Notes: generated from the sequence alone by a model not told the origin. Numbered from the stretch's first letter, positions 42,252-54,602 are shown. The stretch: DNA of 64,000 nucleotides from CAVQXR01 sp963717955 (GCA_963717955.1 CAVQXR010000003.1:62001-126000), one strand, 5' to 3'. Program-made: numbers and translations.

Positions 42252-42284
42252 CCTCAGGTGCTAGGCGCCTGGGGCTTTTTCTTT
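42252..42284 (+). terminator. Intrinsic terminator in the glnA leader (candidate attenuator)
   Basis: 42252-42261 pairs with 42265-42274 over 10 bp (two G-U) around a TAG loop, then CTTTTTCTTT. It is the only hairpin with a real T-run in the window and ends 16 bases before the glnA ATG, after the promoter. An upstream CGTCG-AGG-CGACG stem lies in the same leader. Conditional termination of glnA is the obvious reading. Confidence 0.7.
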
Positions 42285-42300
42285 GTTCAGGGAGGTGTTC

Positions 42301-43647
42301 ATGGGAAGGGCAACGAGTGATCCCGCGGAGCGCAGGCTGGTCCTCGAGCGGATTGGCGCGGAGGAGATCGACTTCGTGCTCCTCTGGTTCACGGACATCG
42401 TCGGCCAGCTGAAGAGCTTCGCCGTCACGATCGGCGAGGTCGAGGGCGCGCTCGACGACGGGATGGGCTTCGACGGCTCCTCGATCACGGGCTTCAACTC
42501 GATCGAGGAATCGGACATGGTCGCGATCCCCGACCCGAGGACGTTCCAGATCCTCCCGTGGCGCACCGGCGAGTACAAGGTCGCGCGCATGATCTGCGAC
42601 GTCGTCACGCCCGACGGCGAGCCCTACGAGGGCGACCCGCGCCACGTCCTCCGCCGCGCACTGGAGCGGATGACCGCGATGGGCTTCGAGACCTTCAACG
42701 TCGGGCCCGAGCTCGAGTACTTCTACTTCAAGAGCGACGAGGCCACCGAGCTCCTCGACCACGGTGGGTACTTCGACCTCGCGACCCTGGACGTGGCCGG
42801 CGAGTGGCGCAAGGAGACGATCAAGGCGCTCGAGTCGATGGGCATCCCGGTCGAGTACGCCCACCACGAGGTCGCCCCCTCCCAGCACGAGATCGACATG
42901 CGCTACGCGGACGCGCTCGGGATGGCCGATCACACGGTCACCTACCGGCTGATCGTCAAGGAGATCGCGACGAAGTACGGGATCTACGCGACCTTCATGC
43001 CGAAGCCGCTGTTCGGCGAGAACGGCTCGGGCATGCACACGCACCAGTCGCTGTTCACGAACGGGAAGAACGCCTTCTACGACGCCGACGACGCCTGGCA
43101 CCTCTCGCCGACCGGGAAGGCGTTCATCGCCGGGCAGCTCCGCCACGCCCGCGAGATCTGCGCAATCTTCGCGCAGTGGGTCAACTCCTACAAGCGGCTG
43201 GTGCCCGGCTACGAGGCGCCGGTCTACGTCGCCTGGTCGCGGCGCAACCGCTCGGCCCTGATCCGGATCCCGCTGTACCACCCGGGCAAGGAGCAGGCGA
43301 CGCGGGCGGAGATCCGCTGTCCGGATCCGTCGTGCAACCCGTACCTGACCTTCGCCGCGCTGCTGCAGGCCGGGCTCGAGGGCATCGAGCACGGCTACGA
43401 GCTCCCGGAGCCCATGGAGGAGAACCTCTTCGAGCTCACCCATGAGGAGCGCGAGGGTCGCGGCATCGTCAGCCTGCCCGAGAACCTGGGCGAGGCCGTG
43501 ACGGAGCTCGCCCACTCGGAGCTGTGCCGGCAGATCCTCGGGCCCCATATCTTCGAGCGCTTCGTCGCCCTGAAGCGACGCGAGTGGGACGAGTACCGGC
43601 TTCAGGTCACGCCGTGGGAGCTGAACCGGTACCTGTCGACGCTCTGA
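42301..43647 (+). CDS. glnA: Glutamine synthetase, type I
   Basis: 448 aa from ATG 42301, with GGGAGG 6 bases upstream. GSI motifs are GMGFDGSSITGF, EVAPSQHEIDMRY, KPLFGENGSGMHTHQS and NRSALIRIP. Length and the lack of the ~25-residue GSI-beta insertion fit GSI-alpha. The segment that carries the adenylylation tyrosine in GSI-beta (NLY) reads NLFEL here, so adenylylation control is unlikely. Control may act through the leader terminator and possibly the ANTAR regulator 3.5 kb downstream, which is inference. Confidence 0.94.
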   Translation: MGRATSDPAERRLVLERIGAEEIDFVLLWFTDIVGQLKSFAVTIGEVEGALDDGMGFDGSSITGFNSIEESDMVAIPDPRTFQILPWRTGEYKVARMICDVVTPDGEPYEGDPRHVLRRALERMTAMGFETFNVGPELEYFYFKSDEATELLDHGGYFDLATLDVAGEWRKETIKALESMGIPVEYAHHEVAPSQHEIDMRYADALGMADHTVTYRLIVKEIATKYGIYATFMPKPLFGENGSGMHTHQSLFTNGKNAFYDADDAWHLSPTGKAFIAGQLRHAREICAIFAQWVNSYKRLVPGYEAPVYVAWSRRNRSALIRIPLYHPGKEQATRAEIRCPDPSCNPYLTFAALLQAGLEGIEHGYELPEPMEENLFELTHEEREGRGIVSLPENLGEAVTELAHSELCRQILGPHIFERFVALKRREWDEYRLQVTPWELNRYLSTL

Positions 43648-43694
43648 TCCGGACTACGGCCGGCCCAGGCCTGCCTCGGCGCGCCCGGGCCGGC

Positions 43695-43949
43695 TCACCC
43701 GGAATCCGGCAACGCGTCCCGGTCGACGTTCAGCAGGACGACCTGGCTCGTCGGGTCGACCTCCTGGATCGCCGCCATCAACACCAGCCGGCGGCGACGA
43801 AACGGCAGCCGGCCGCGCACCCAGAGGCGCACCCCGGTGCCATCCGGTGGGCTCGCCGCACGCTCGACACGACCCACGAGACGTCCCCGCGCGTCGGCGA
43901 CGAGGTAGCCGGACGTGCCGGCCACGACATTCGGGTCGAGACGGCTCAC
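43695..43949 (-). CDS. Small PRC-barrel-like protein
   Basis: 84 aa from GTG 43949, overlapping the stop of the preceding gene (GTGA). The pattern SGYLVADARGRLVGRVERA resembles a PRC-barrel or similar small beta fold; the rest is Arg-rich. I cannot assign a function. It is co-transcribed with the DUF2269-like membrane gene. Confidence 0.6.
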   Translation of the reverse strand: MSRLDPNVVAGTSGYLVADARGRLVGRVERAASPPDGTGVRLWVRGRLPFRRRRLVLMAAIQEVDPTSQVVLLNVDRDALPDSG

Positions 43950-44413
43950 GCCGACGAGCGTAGCGGACGGGACCGGACGCCCACCCCGCTACGCACCGGG
44001 CTTCCACACCGACAGCGGAGCCGCTCGAGCTCCGGCGTCGCGCGGTCGTCACGGGCAGCGAGGTCGGCGGCGAGCTTCCGGGCCCGCTTCGGCGCCTGGC
44101 CGGCGAGGCCGCCGAGGTCGGCGGCCGCGACGAAGAGCGTCAGGGCGGCGCTCACCCAGGCGTCGCCGATGCCGATCGACCCCGACATGTCCACGAGCCA
44201 CAGCGGGAAGCCGAGCAGCACCGCCGTGCCGACGAGCGCCAGCAAGACCCCGGTCCGCGCGAGCGTGAGGACGGCGGCGATCTCGCTCGGCCGTTCCCGG
44301 CCGCGGGCCGCGACGAAGGCGACGGCCGCGAGCGCGATTCCGGCGGAATATGCGATTGCGCCGCCGATGTGGAGGAGCAGCGCGATCTCGTACCTGGACA
44401 CGGCGCCTATCAT
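43946..44413 (-). CDS. DUF2269-like integral membrane protein
   Basis: 155 aa from ATG 44413. It begins RYEIALLLHIGGAIAYSAG and has four hydrophobic helices, as in the small DUF2269/CopD-like membrane family. The last ~20 residues (RCRCGSPVRSG) look unlike the family and could reflect divergence at the end. Function unknown. Divergent from the histidine kinase gene; only 9 bases separate the starts. Confidence 0.65.
   Translation of the reverse strand: MIGAVSRYEIALLLHIGGAIAYSAGIALAAVAFVAARGRERPSEIAAVLTLARTGVLLALVGTAVLLGFPLWLVDMSGSIGIGDAWVSAALTLFVAAADLGGLAGQAPKRARKLAADLAARDDRATPELERLRCRCGSPVRSGVGVRSRPLRSSA
44408..44413 (+). promoter_or_regulatory. -10 box (TATCAT) for the histidine kinase
   Basis: TATCAT, 9 nt before ATG 44423. 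It overlaps the start codon of the divergent membrane gene, so the two starts share this DNA. Confidence 0.5.
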
Positions 44414-44422
44414 CGGACACGT

Positions 44423-45829
44423 ATGAACCGCTCCGAGCGGCACCTGCAGCTCGTGACCGAGACGATCGCGGCGGTCAACTCGACGCTCGACCTCGGCGAG
44501 CTCTTCGAGCTGATCGCGACGAAGGTCGCGGACGCGCTCCGCGCCGACGCCTGTTTCGTCTACCTCTACGACGAGCAGGCGAACGAGCTGGTCCTGCGCG
44601 CCTCCGTCGGCTCCCTCGTCGACGCGCTCACGCAGACCCCGCGCATGCGGCCCGGCGAGGGCATCACCGGCATCGCGGTCTCGGAGCGGGCCCCGATCAT
44701 GATCCCGCGGGCGGCGCACCTCGACCCTCGCTTCAAGCACTTCCCGAACCTCCACGAGGAGCAGTACGAATCGATCCTCGCGGTACCGATCCTCGCGAAG
44801 GACCGGCTCGAGGGGGCGCTCAACGTTCGCACGATCAGGCCGCGCGAGTTCGACGACGCCGAGATCGACCTGCTGATGGCGATCGCCGGGCAGGTCGCCC
44901 AGGCGATCGAGAACGCGAAGCTCTACGACCACTCTCGCCGCCGGGTCGCCGAGCTCGAAGCGCTCGCTCGGATCTCCGAAGCGGTCTCCGAGTCGCTCTA
45001 TCTCGAGGAGTCGCTCGGCGAGATCGTGATCACGACCGTCGAGGCGGTGCATGCGACCGGCGCCCGGATCGTGCTGCCCGACGGACGTACCGCGTGGCCG
45101 CGGGGGACGGCCGGAGCGTTCGTCGAGCGAACGCCGCTCCGCTGGAAGGGACGCGAGATCGGCGCGCTCGTCTGCGAGCGCGACACGGCGTTCACCGACG
45201 AGGAGCGGACGTTGCTGACGTCCATCGCCCACCACGCGGCGGTGGCGCTCGAGCAGGGTCGGTCGGTGATGCGCGGAGTGCTCGCCAAGGAGATCCACCA
45301 CCGCGTCAAGAACAACCTGCAGACCGTCGCCTCGATGTTGCGGCTCCAGGCCAGGTCGACGGCGATCGACCCCCGACAGGCGCTCGAGGACTCGGTCAAC
45401 CGCATCCTCGCGATCGCGGCCGTGCACGAGGCGCTGATGGAGCGCCGCGAGGACGACGTCGATCTCGGGGACCTCGTCGAGCGGCTGCGGCGGATGATCG
45501 TCCAGGGCGTCGGCGTCGGGAAGGACGTCCGGTCGCACGTCGAGTCGGTCTCGCTGGCGGGTGACCGGGCGACGGCGCTCGCGCTCGTCCTCTCGGAGCT
45601 GTTGCAGAACGCGCTCGAGCACGGCGGCACACACGTTGAGATCGAGCTCGCGAGCCGCAACGGCGACATCGTGCTGGCGGTCGTCGACGACGGACGCGGT
45701 GTCGGCGACGCGGCTCCCGGAACCGGCCTCTCGATCGTGCAGGCGCTCGTGCGCGACGAGCTGCACGGAACCCTCGCGCTCGTCGCCGCACCCTCGGGGC
45801 TCCGCGCCGAGGTGGTGTTCCCGCGTTGA
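44423..45829 (+). CDS. Cytoplasmic sensor histidine kinase with GAF domains (HisKA_2)
   Basis: 468 aa, no membrane helix. A GAF domain spans about 15-165 (ADACFVYLYDEQANELVLRA, GEGITGIAVSERAP) and a shorter GAF-like part about 175-280. The phosphoacceptor is His292 or 293 in KEIHHRVKNNLQ, the HisKA_2 type, with an ATPase domain having SELLQNALEHGG, VVDDGRGVGD and GTGLSIVQALV. It overlaps the ANTAR regulator by 4 bases, so the two form a two-component pair. The ligand is unknown. Confidence 0.92.
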   Translation: MNRSERHLQLVTETIAAVNSTLDLGELFELIATKVADALRADACFVYLYDEQANELVLRASVGSLVDALTQTPRMRPGEGITGIAVSERAPIMIPRAAHLDPRFKHFPNLHEEQYESILAVPILAKDRLEGALNVRTIRPREFDDAEIDLLMAIAGQVAQAIENAKLYDHSRRRVAELEALARISEAVSESLYLEESLGEIVITTVEAVHATGARIVLPDGRTAWPRGTAGAFVERTPLRWKGREIGALVCERDTAFTDEERTLLTSIAHHAAVALEQGRSVMRGVLAKEIHHRVKNNLQTVASMLRLQARSTAIDPRQALEDSVNRILAIAAVHEALMERREDDVDLGDLVERLRRMIVQGVGVGKDVRSHVESVSLAGDRATALALVLSELLQNALEHGGTHVEIELASRNGDIVLAVVDDGRGVGDAAPGTGLSIVQALVRDELHGTLALVAAPSGLRAEVVFPR

Positions 45830-46413
45830 CGGCGGACGCGGCGGCCCGGATCCTCATCGCCGAGGACGAGACGATCATCCGGCTCGACCTGCGCGACATC
45901 CTGGAGCGCGCCGGCTTCGACGTCTGCGCTGAGGCGCACGACGGGGAGGAGGCGGTCGAGCTCGCCCGCACCGAGCGGCCGGACATCGCGATCCTCGACG
46001 TCAAGATGCCCAGGCTCGACGGGATCGAGGCCGCGCGTCGCATCATCGCCGAGCGCCCCATCCCGATCGTGATGCTCACCGCGTACAGCCAGGACGAGCT
46101 CGTCTCGAGAGCGGTCGAGGCCGGCGTCTTCGGCTATCTCGTGAAGCCGTTCCGCGAGGCCGACCTCCTGCCCGCGATCCGGGCGGCGACCGCCCGCCAC
46201 GCCGAGCTCGCGGCCCTGCGGGAGGAGGCCGACTCCCTTGCCGAGGCGCTCGCGACGCGGAAGATCGTCGAGCGGGCGAAGGGCCTGCTGATGGAGCGGG
46301 AGGGGCTGACCGAGCAGGAGGCGTTCGCGCGGCTGCGCAAGGCGAGCCAGGTCTCCGGCCGGCCGATGAGGGTCGTCGCCGAGGCGCTGATCGCGACGCT
46401 CGAGCAGACCTGA
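45826..46413 (+). CDS. Response regulator with ANTAR RNA-binding domain
   Basis: 195 aa from TTG 45826 (TTGA overlap). The receiver domain has ILIAEDE, the phosphoacceptor Asp58 in AILDVKMP and FGYLVKPFRE. The C-terminal ANTAR domain (about 135-190: IVERAKGLLMEREGLTEQEAF, RLRKASQ) binds paired RNA hairpins to prevent intrinsic termination. The only intrinsic terminator leader in this window is that of glnA, 3.5 kb upstream, a plausible but unproven target. Confidence 0.93.
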   Translation: MTADAAARILIAEDETIIRLDLRDILERAGFDVCAEAHDGEEAVELARTERPDIAILDVKMPRLDGIEAARRIIAERPIPIVMLTAYSQDELVSRAVEAGVFGYLVKPFREADLLPAIRAATARHAELAALREEADSLAEALATRKIVERAKGLLMEREGLTEQEAFARLRKASQVSGRPMRVVAEALIATLEQT

Positions 46414-46432
46414 CCGAGCGGCCGTCCCGCCC

Positions 46433-47137
46433 TCAGAGCTCCGATCTCGGCCAGGCTGGTGCACGCTGACGCGGCCCCTTGACGGGGATCGCCGCCAACA
46501 GTCCGAAGACGAAGCCGCCGATGTGGGCGAAGAACGCGATGCCCCCTGCACCGGTGCCCGCAGGCGCGAACAGCTCGAAGCCCGCGTACCAGAGCTGGAA
46601 CAGAAACCAGAACACGAGGAACGCGACGGCCGGGATCTCGACCGGGACGAAGCCGAACACGAGCGTCAGCACCCGGGCGCCGGGGAAGAGGACCAGGTAC
46701 GCGCCGAGGACGCCGGCAATCGCGCCGCTCGCGCCGACGCTCGGGATCGTCGCCTCCGCCTGCGAGCCGAACGCGAGCGTCATGACGGTCTGCAGCGCGA
46801 TCGCGGCGATGCCGGCACAGAGGTAGAAGAGCAGGAAGCGCACCCGGCCGAGGCGGTCCTCGACGTTGTTCCCGAAGATCCACAGGAACAGCATGTTGCC
46901 GAACAGGTGTAGCCAGCCTCCGTGCATGAACATCGAGGTCAGCGCGTCGAAGGGCCACGGCAGCCCCGGCGGGTCACAGACGCCGTCGATCTCACACGGG
47001 AACCAGCCCGAGTCGGCGACCGTCCCCTCGAGGTCGCGTAGCTCGTAGGCGATCCAGACGGCGATGTTCACGGCGATCAGGGTGAGCGTGACGACCGGCC
47101 GTCGCCGGGTCGGGATGTTGTCGCGGATCGGGATCAC
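46433..47137 (-). CDS. Rhomboid family intramembrane serine protease
   Basis: 234 aa from GTG 47137. Six hydrophobic helices with HLFGNMLFLWIFGNN, the active serine in SVGASGAIAGVLGAY and the catalytic His in FFAHIGGFVFG. It cleaves transmembrane substrates within the bilayer; the substrate is unknown. The loop CEIDGVCDPPG is an ordinary actinobacterial insertion. It converges with the ANTAR gene (19-bp gap) and is divergent from tkt. Confidence 0.93.
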   Translation of the reverse strand: MIPIRDNIPTRRRPVVTLTLIAVNIAVWIAYELRDLEGTVADSGWFPCEIDGVCDPPGLPWPFDALTSMFMHGGWLHLFGNMLFLWIFGNNVEDRLGRVRFLLFYLCAGIAAIALQTVMTLAFGSQAEATIPSVGASGAIAGVLGAYLVLFPGARVLTLVFGFVPVEIPAVAFLVFWFLFQLWYAGFELFAPAGTGAGGIAFFAHIGGFVFGLLAAIPVKGPRQRAPAWPRSEL

Positions 47138-47248
47138 CGGGTTGCCTCGGCCCGGGCGGGTACCGGACCGTTCCGTCCCACAGTGAACAGGATCGGTCGG
47201 CGCGGGCATGACGGGCCCGCCTCAGGGGTCACGGCCGGCCTGTGCCGG

Positions 47249-47254
47249 TATGGT
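47249..47254 (+). promoter_or_regulatory. -10 box (TATGGT) for tkt
   Basis: TATGGT, 8 nt before GTG 47263; no SD. The tkt-tal-zwf-opcA message is probably leaderless. Confidence 0.5.
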
Positions 47255-47262
47255 TCTTCCCG

Positions 47263-49299
<2,037 letters not shown>

Positions 49300-49328
49300 C
49301 CATCGCAGACCGACGCAAGGAGAAGGTC

Positions 49329-50435
49329 ATGACCGACACGCCGCTCCACCGCCTCGCCACCCTCGGACAGAGCGCCTGGATCGACTATCTCTCGCGCGAC
49401 CTGCTGCGCTCCGGCGCGCTCGCGCGGGCCATCGAGGAGGACGCCATCGTCGGCGTCACCTCGAACCCGACCATCTTCCAGAAAGCCCTCTCGAGCGGTG
49501 ACGCGTATGACGAGCAGCTCCGCGAGGTGCTCGCAGGCACGGACGATCCGAAGGAGCTGTTCGTCGCGCTCGCCGCTCGCGACGTCGCTGACGCGTGCGA
49601 CCTGCTCCGCTCCGTCTGGGAGCGGACCGGGGGCAGCGACGGCTACGTCTCGATCGAGGTCGATCCGACGCTTGCCTACGACACGGAGGCCACGACGGCC
49701 GAAGCGAGCCGGCTCCATGGCCTGGTCGATCGCCCGAACCTGCTCGTGAAGATCCCGGCGACGAAGCCGGGCCTCCCGGCGATCGAGGACATGATCGCGA
49801 AGGGCAAGTCGATCAACGTCACGCTGATCTTCTCGCTCCGGCGCTACGCCGAGGTCGCCGACGCCTACGTCCGCGGGCTGGAGCGGCTCGTCGCCGCCGG
49901 GGGCGACCCCGGCCCGGTGCACTCGGTGGCGAGCTTCTTCGTCTCGCGCGTCGACACCGAGGCCGACCGCAGGCTCGACGAGCTCGGCGCGCCGGCCGAG
50001 CTGAAGGGACGACTGGCGATCGCGAACGCGAAGCTCGCCTACCAGCACTACCGTGAGCTCGTCGCGAGCGAGCGCTGGGCCGGGCTCGCCTCGAAGGGCG
50101 CGAGGCCGCAGCGCTGCCTGTGGGCCTCGACCTCGACGAAGAACCCGGCGTATTCCGACGTGCTCTACGTCGAGGAGCTGATCGGTCCGGACACGGTGAA
50201 CACGCTGCCCGAGGAGACGATCGCGGCGTTCCAGGATCACGGGCGGGTCGCCCCGACGCTGACGGAGGGCGTCGACGACGCCCGGAGGGTTTTCGACCGG
50301 CTCGAGGCGGCGGGGGTGGACGTCCACGACGTGACGCAGGTGCTCGAGCGGGAGGGTGTCGAGAAGTTCGCCGACTCGTTCGCGTCGCTGCTCGCCGGCA
50401 TCGGCGCCGCTGGCGCGCAACTCGCGCCCGCCTGA
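49329..50435 (+). CDS. tal: Transaldolase
   Basis: 368 aa from ATG 49329, with AAGGAG 6 bases upstream. Catalytic lysine is in NLLVKIPAT; IVGVTSNPTIFQKAL and RCLWASTSTKNPAY are typical of the actinobacterial TalA/TAL3 group. It exchanges three-carbon units with transketolase in the cytoplasm. The gene is 29 bp after tkt and 20 bp before zwf. Confidence 0.95.
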   Translation: MTDTPLHRLATLGQSAWIDYLSRDLLRSGALARAIEEDAIVGVTSNPTIFQKALSSGDAYDEQLREVLAGTDDPKELFVALAARDVADACDLLRSVWERTGGSDGYVSIEVDPTLAYDTEATTAEASRLHGLVDRPNLLVKIPATKPGLPAIEDMIAKGKSINVTLIFSLRRYAEVADAYVRGLERLVAAGGDPGPVHSVASFFVSRVDTEADRRLDELGAPAELKGRLAIANAKLAYQHYRELVASERWAGLASKGARPQRCLWASTSTKNPAYSDVLYVEELIGPDTVNTLPEETIAAFQDHGRVAPTLTEGVDDARRVFDRLEAAGVDVHDVTQVLEREGVEKFADSFASLLAGIGAAGAQLAPA

Positions 50436-50455
50436 GGCGAGGCCGCCGGTCCGCG

Positions 50456-51969
<1,514 letters not shown>

Positions 51970-51985
<16 letters not shown>

Positions 51986-52863
51986 TCCCCCACGCGACGA
52001 TCCGCGACATCGAGGCGGAGCTGTGGCGCCTCGACGCCGGAGCAGCGCAGCCCGGGCGGGATGTGCTGCGCACCCGTGTGCTGACCCACGTCGCCTGGGT
52101 GCCGGCCGACTGGGAGCAGGCCGCGCGCGCCGTCCATGACCGCCTCGGCGACCGCCAGCCGTCGCGAATCGTGCTCCTCCTCCCCGACCGCGATGCCGAC
52201 CGGGACGCGCTCGATGCGGAGGTGAGCATCGAGGTGCTCGGCGCCGAGGTGGCCGGACGCGCGATCTCGAGCGAGCTGATCGCGATTCGCCTGCTCGGGC
52301 GGCGAGCCCTCGCTCCGGCGAGCGTCGTCACGCCGCTGCTCGTGACGGATCTCCCCGTGTTCCTGCGCTGGCGCGGTCCCTTGCCGTACGGAGCGGCGGA
52401 GCTCGAGCAGCTCGTCGCCGTGGCCGACCGTCTCGTCGTGGACTCGACCGAGTGGCCCGAGGCCGCCCAGGGTCTGCGAGGGCTGGCGACCCTGCTCGAG
52501 CGGGTCGCCGTCTCCGACATCGCGTGGGCGCGGACGGGTGCCTGGCGGGTCGCGCTCGCCGGGCTCTGGCCCGCCGTGGCCGGCGCGAAGCGGGTGCAGG
52601 TTGCCGGCCCGCCGGCCGAGGCGGCCCTGCTCGCTGGTTGGCTGAGCGCGCGCCTTCGGCGGCACGTCGGGCTCGAGCTCGAGCCGAGGCCCGCGCTCGA
52701 GCGCGTGGCGATCGGCGAGCTCGAGGCGGTGCCGGCCGCGGGCGACGCGCCCACCCCCGCGGATCTCCTGTCCGAGCAGCTCGAGCTCTTCGGCCGCGAT
52801 CCGGTGTACGAGGAGGCTGTGCGCGCCGCCGCCGGCGTGCCCGGGGAGCTGCGGCCGCGGTAG
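51970..52863 (+). CDS. opcA: OpcA, glucose-6-phosphate dehydrogenase assembly protein
   Basis: 297 aa from GTG 51970. SRIVLLLPDRDADRDAL, ELIAIRLLGRRALAPASVVTPLLVTDLPVFLRWRG are family blocks of OpcA, which in actinobacteria and cyanobacteria activates Zwf. It overlaps zwf by 16 bases, supporting the pairing. The N-terminal start is set by position; GGGAGG sits only 2 bases from GTG, so it may be translated by coupling. The TAG stop forms part of the next -10 box. Confidence 0.9.
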
Positions 52864-52866
52864 CGT
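52861..52866 (+). promoter_or_regulatory. -10 box (TAGCGT) for ctaG
   Basis: TAGCGT overlaps the opcA stop codon and ends 8 nt before GTG 52875. Confidence 0.5.
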
Positions 52867-52874
52867 AGGCGGCG

Positions 52875-53633
52875 GTGGAACCGTCGCCGACGGGCATCGA
52901 GCCGGCCTGGATCGAGCTTGCGCTCCTCGCGGCCCTCGCCGTGCTGTACGTGCGCGCACAGCGCCGCTTCCCCGTCTCGGCTCGCCGCCGGCTCGCGTTC
53001 TGGGCGGGAATCGGGATCGCGGCCGCGCTGTTTCTGTCGCCCGTCGAGACACTCTCGCGCCACTACCTGCTCTCGGCCCACCTCTTCCAGAACGTGGCGC
53101 TCGCCGAGTGGGTGCCGCTGCTCCTTGCACTCGGCATCGGACCCGCGCTCGCCGCCCGGCTCGGCCGGATAGCCCTCGTGCGGAGCCTGACCAATCCGTT
53201 CGTCGCGCTCCCGATCTGGCTGCTGACGTACGCGGCGTGGCACGTTCCGGTCTCCTACGAGACTGCGCTACGCCATCCCGACTGGCTGCTCGCGGTCGAG
53301 CACGTGACCTATGTCGTCGCGGGGCTCTTGCTCTGGTGGCCGATCCTCTACGGGGAGCGCTGGGCCGGCCGGTCCGGCCCGAAGGCCGTCTACCTGTTCG
53401 CAGCGTTCGTCCTCTCCGGGCCGATCGGCCTGGTCTTCGTGCTCGCGCCCGCGGCCGCGTACGACTTCTACGCGCAGGCGCCGCGCGCGTTCGGGATGTC
53501 GGCGCTCACCGACCAGCGGCTCGCCGGGGCGTTCATGTCGCTCGGCGAGGCGGTCGTCTTCTTCGGCGCGTTCGCGCTCTTCTTCCGCCGCTTCCTCGAG
53601 GAAGAGGAGCGTGGCACCGCACCGACGCCCTGA
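52875..53633 (+). CDS. ctaG: CtaG (caa3-type) cytochrome oxidase assembly membrane protein
   Basis: 252 aa from GTG 52875, seven hydrophobic segments. HYLLSAHLFQNVALAEW, WHVPVSYETALRHPDW and LEHVTYVVAGLLLWWPIL are typical of the caa3-CtaG family (not the copper-chaperone Cox11). It is needed for caa3 oxidase assembly. It converges with the caa3 operon on the minus strand, whose last gene ends 6 bp away. Confidence 0.92.
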   Translation: MEPSPTGIEPAWIELALLAALAVLYVRAQRRFPVSARRRLAFWAGIGIAAALFLSPVETLSRHYLLSAHLFQNVALAEWVPLLLALGIGPALAARLGRIALVRSLTNPFVALPIWLLTYAAWHVPVSYETALRHPDWLLAVEHVTYVVAGLLLWWPILYGERWAGRSGPKAVYLFAAFVLSGPIGLVFVLAPAAAYDFYAQAPRAFGMSALTDQRLAGAFMSLGEAVVFFGAFALFFRRFLEEEERGTAPTP

Positions 53634-53639
53634 GCAGCG

Positions 53640-54479
53640 TCAGGCCGTGAGCTCGAGCTCGTTGCGTGAGACCTCGACATGGCGCACCGGAACACCGGCA
53701 CCACCTTCGACCCGGCGGACCACGTCGCGGCGGAGCCACCCGGAGCTTCGGTCCGGGAAGGTCGAGATCACGATCTCGTCGGCCGGCTCGTCGCGTAGCG
53801 CGCTCATCGCGGCCGTGTACGGGTCGGGATCTCCGAGATAGCCGGACGCGTCGATGCCGGCCTCGCGGAGCCGCTCCAGGGAAGCATCGAGACGGCGCTG
53901 GGCTCCGGGCTCGTCTGCCGGCACGACGAGCGTGAACGTCGCCGGCGACTGGGCGGCCCGCTGACGCAGCGCTTCGAGCAACGGCGCGCCGACGATCGTC
54001 TGGTTGGCGACCACGAGCACCGCGGCCCGTTCGCGCGGAGAGTCGAGACCGACGACGACGTGCTCGACGGGCACGCCGGCGATCTTGCGGGCGCGTTCGA
54101 CGAGGTTCTGGCGCAGCCAGCCGGATCGCTGCTGGGGATGCGTCGAGACGATCACCCGGTCGGGCCGGTACTGGTGGAGACCGTCGCGCAGCGCCTGGAG
54201 CGGGTCGGGGTCGACGATCGTCCCGCGTGCCGCGATGCCGGCCTCGTGGAGGATGTCGAGCGTCCGGTGGAGCCGCCGCTCGGCCGCCGACCGGCGGCTC
54301 TCCGCGTAGATCATGTACCCGGCGGCCGGGTCGTTCTGCGGGCAGATGACGGTCACCCGGATCGGCCCCTGTGCGGCGTGCGCCCGCAGGGCCTCGACGA
54401 GGCTCCGGCCCGCGACGGTCTCGTTCGCGAGCACGAGGATGTGAGTCGGCTCGGGGAGGGTCGGCTCGGTGTCGCTCAT
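53640..54479 (-). CDS. Tandem UspA-like protein of the caa3 operon
   Basis: 279 aa with two USP-like halves. The first has ILVLANETVAGRSLV and RVIVSTHPQQRSGWLRQ; the second has VLVVANQTIVGAPLL and EIVISTFPDRSSGWLRR. The halves resemble each other and the single-domain membrane-anchored protein at 8813-9463, next to the other oxidase. No membrane helix is present here. It starts 5 bp after the 38-aa peptide gene. Its role is unknown; linkage suggests respiratory control. Confidence 0.78.
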   Translation of the reverse strand: MSDTEPTLPEPTHILVLANETVAGRSLVEALRAHAAQGPIRVTVICPQNDPAAGYMIYAESRRSAAERRLHRTLDILHEAGIAARGTIVDPDPLQALRDGLHQYRPDRVIVSTHPQQRSGWLRQNLVERARKIAGVPVEHVVVGLDSPRERAAVLVVANQTIVGAPLLEALRQRAAQSPATFTLVVPADEPGAQRRLDASLERLREAGIDASGYLGDPDPYTAAMSALRDEPADEIVISTFPDRSSGWLRRDVVRRVEGGAGVPVRHVEVSRNELELTA

Positions 54480-54484
54480 CGCGC

Positions 54485-54601
54485 TCAGTTCGCCGAGTTG
54501 TAGACGAATGCCGTCACGACCGTCGCGACGACGAGCAGGACCGCGATCGCGAACAGGATGAGGCCGAGCCGGATGTTCTTGCGGGAGGTTTCCGGGTCCA
54601 T
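54485..54601 (-). CDS. 38-aa single-helix membrane peptide of the caa3 operon
   Basis: Begins MDPETSRKNIRLGLI and continues as one hydrophobic helix (LILFAIAVLLVVATVVTAF) to YNSAN. It lies exactly between ctaB (stop at 54603) and the UspA-like gene, with gaps of 1 and 5 bases, which supports a real gene. Size and topology recall small accessory oxidase subunits (CtaF/subunit IV-like), but no family can be proved at this length. Confidence 0.7.
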   Translation of the reverse strand: MDPETSRKNIRLGLILFAIAVLLVVATVVTAFVYNSAN

Positions 54602-54602
54602 C

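Noticed and set aside
42232..42284. Clear ANTAR target hairpin pair in the glnA leader
   Set aside because: The terminator and an upstream stem are present, but I could not fit the two AnnGnn hexaloops without forcing the pairing; kept only as a hypothesis.
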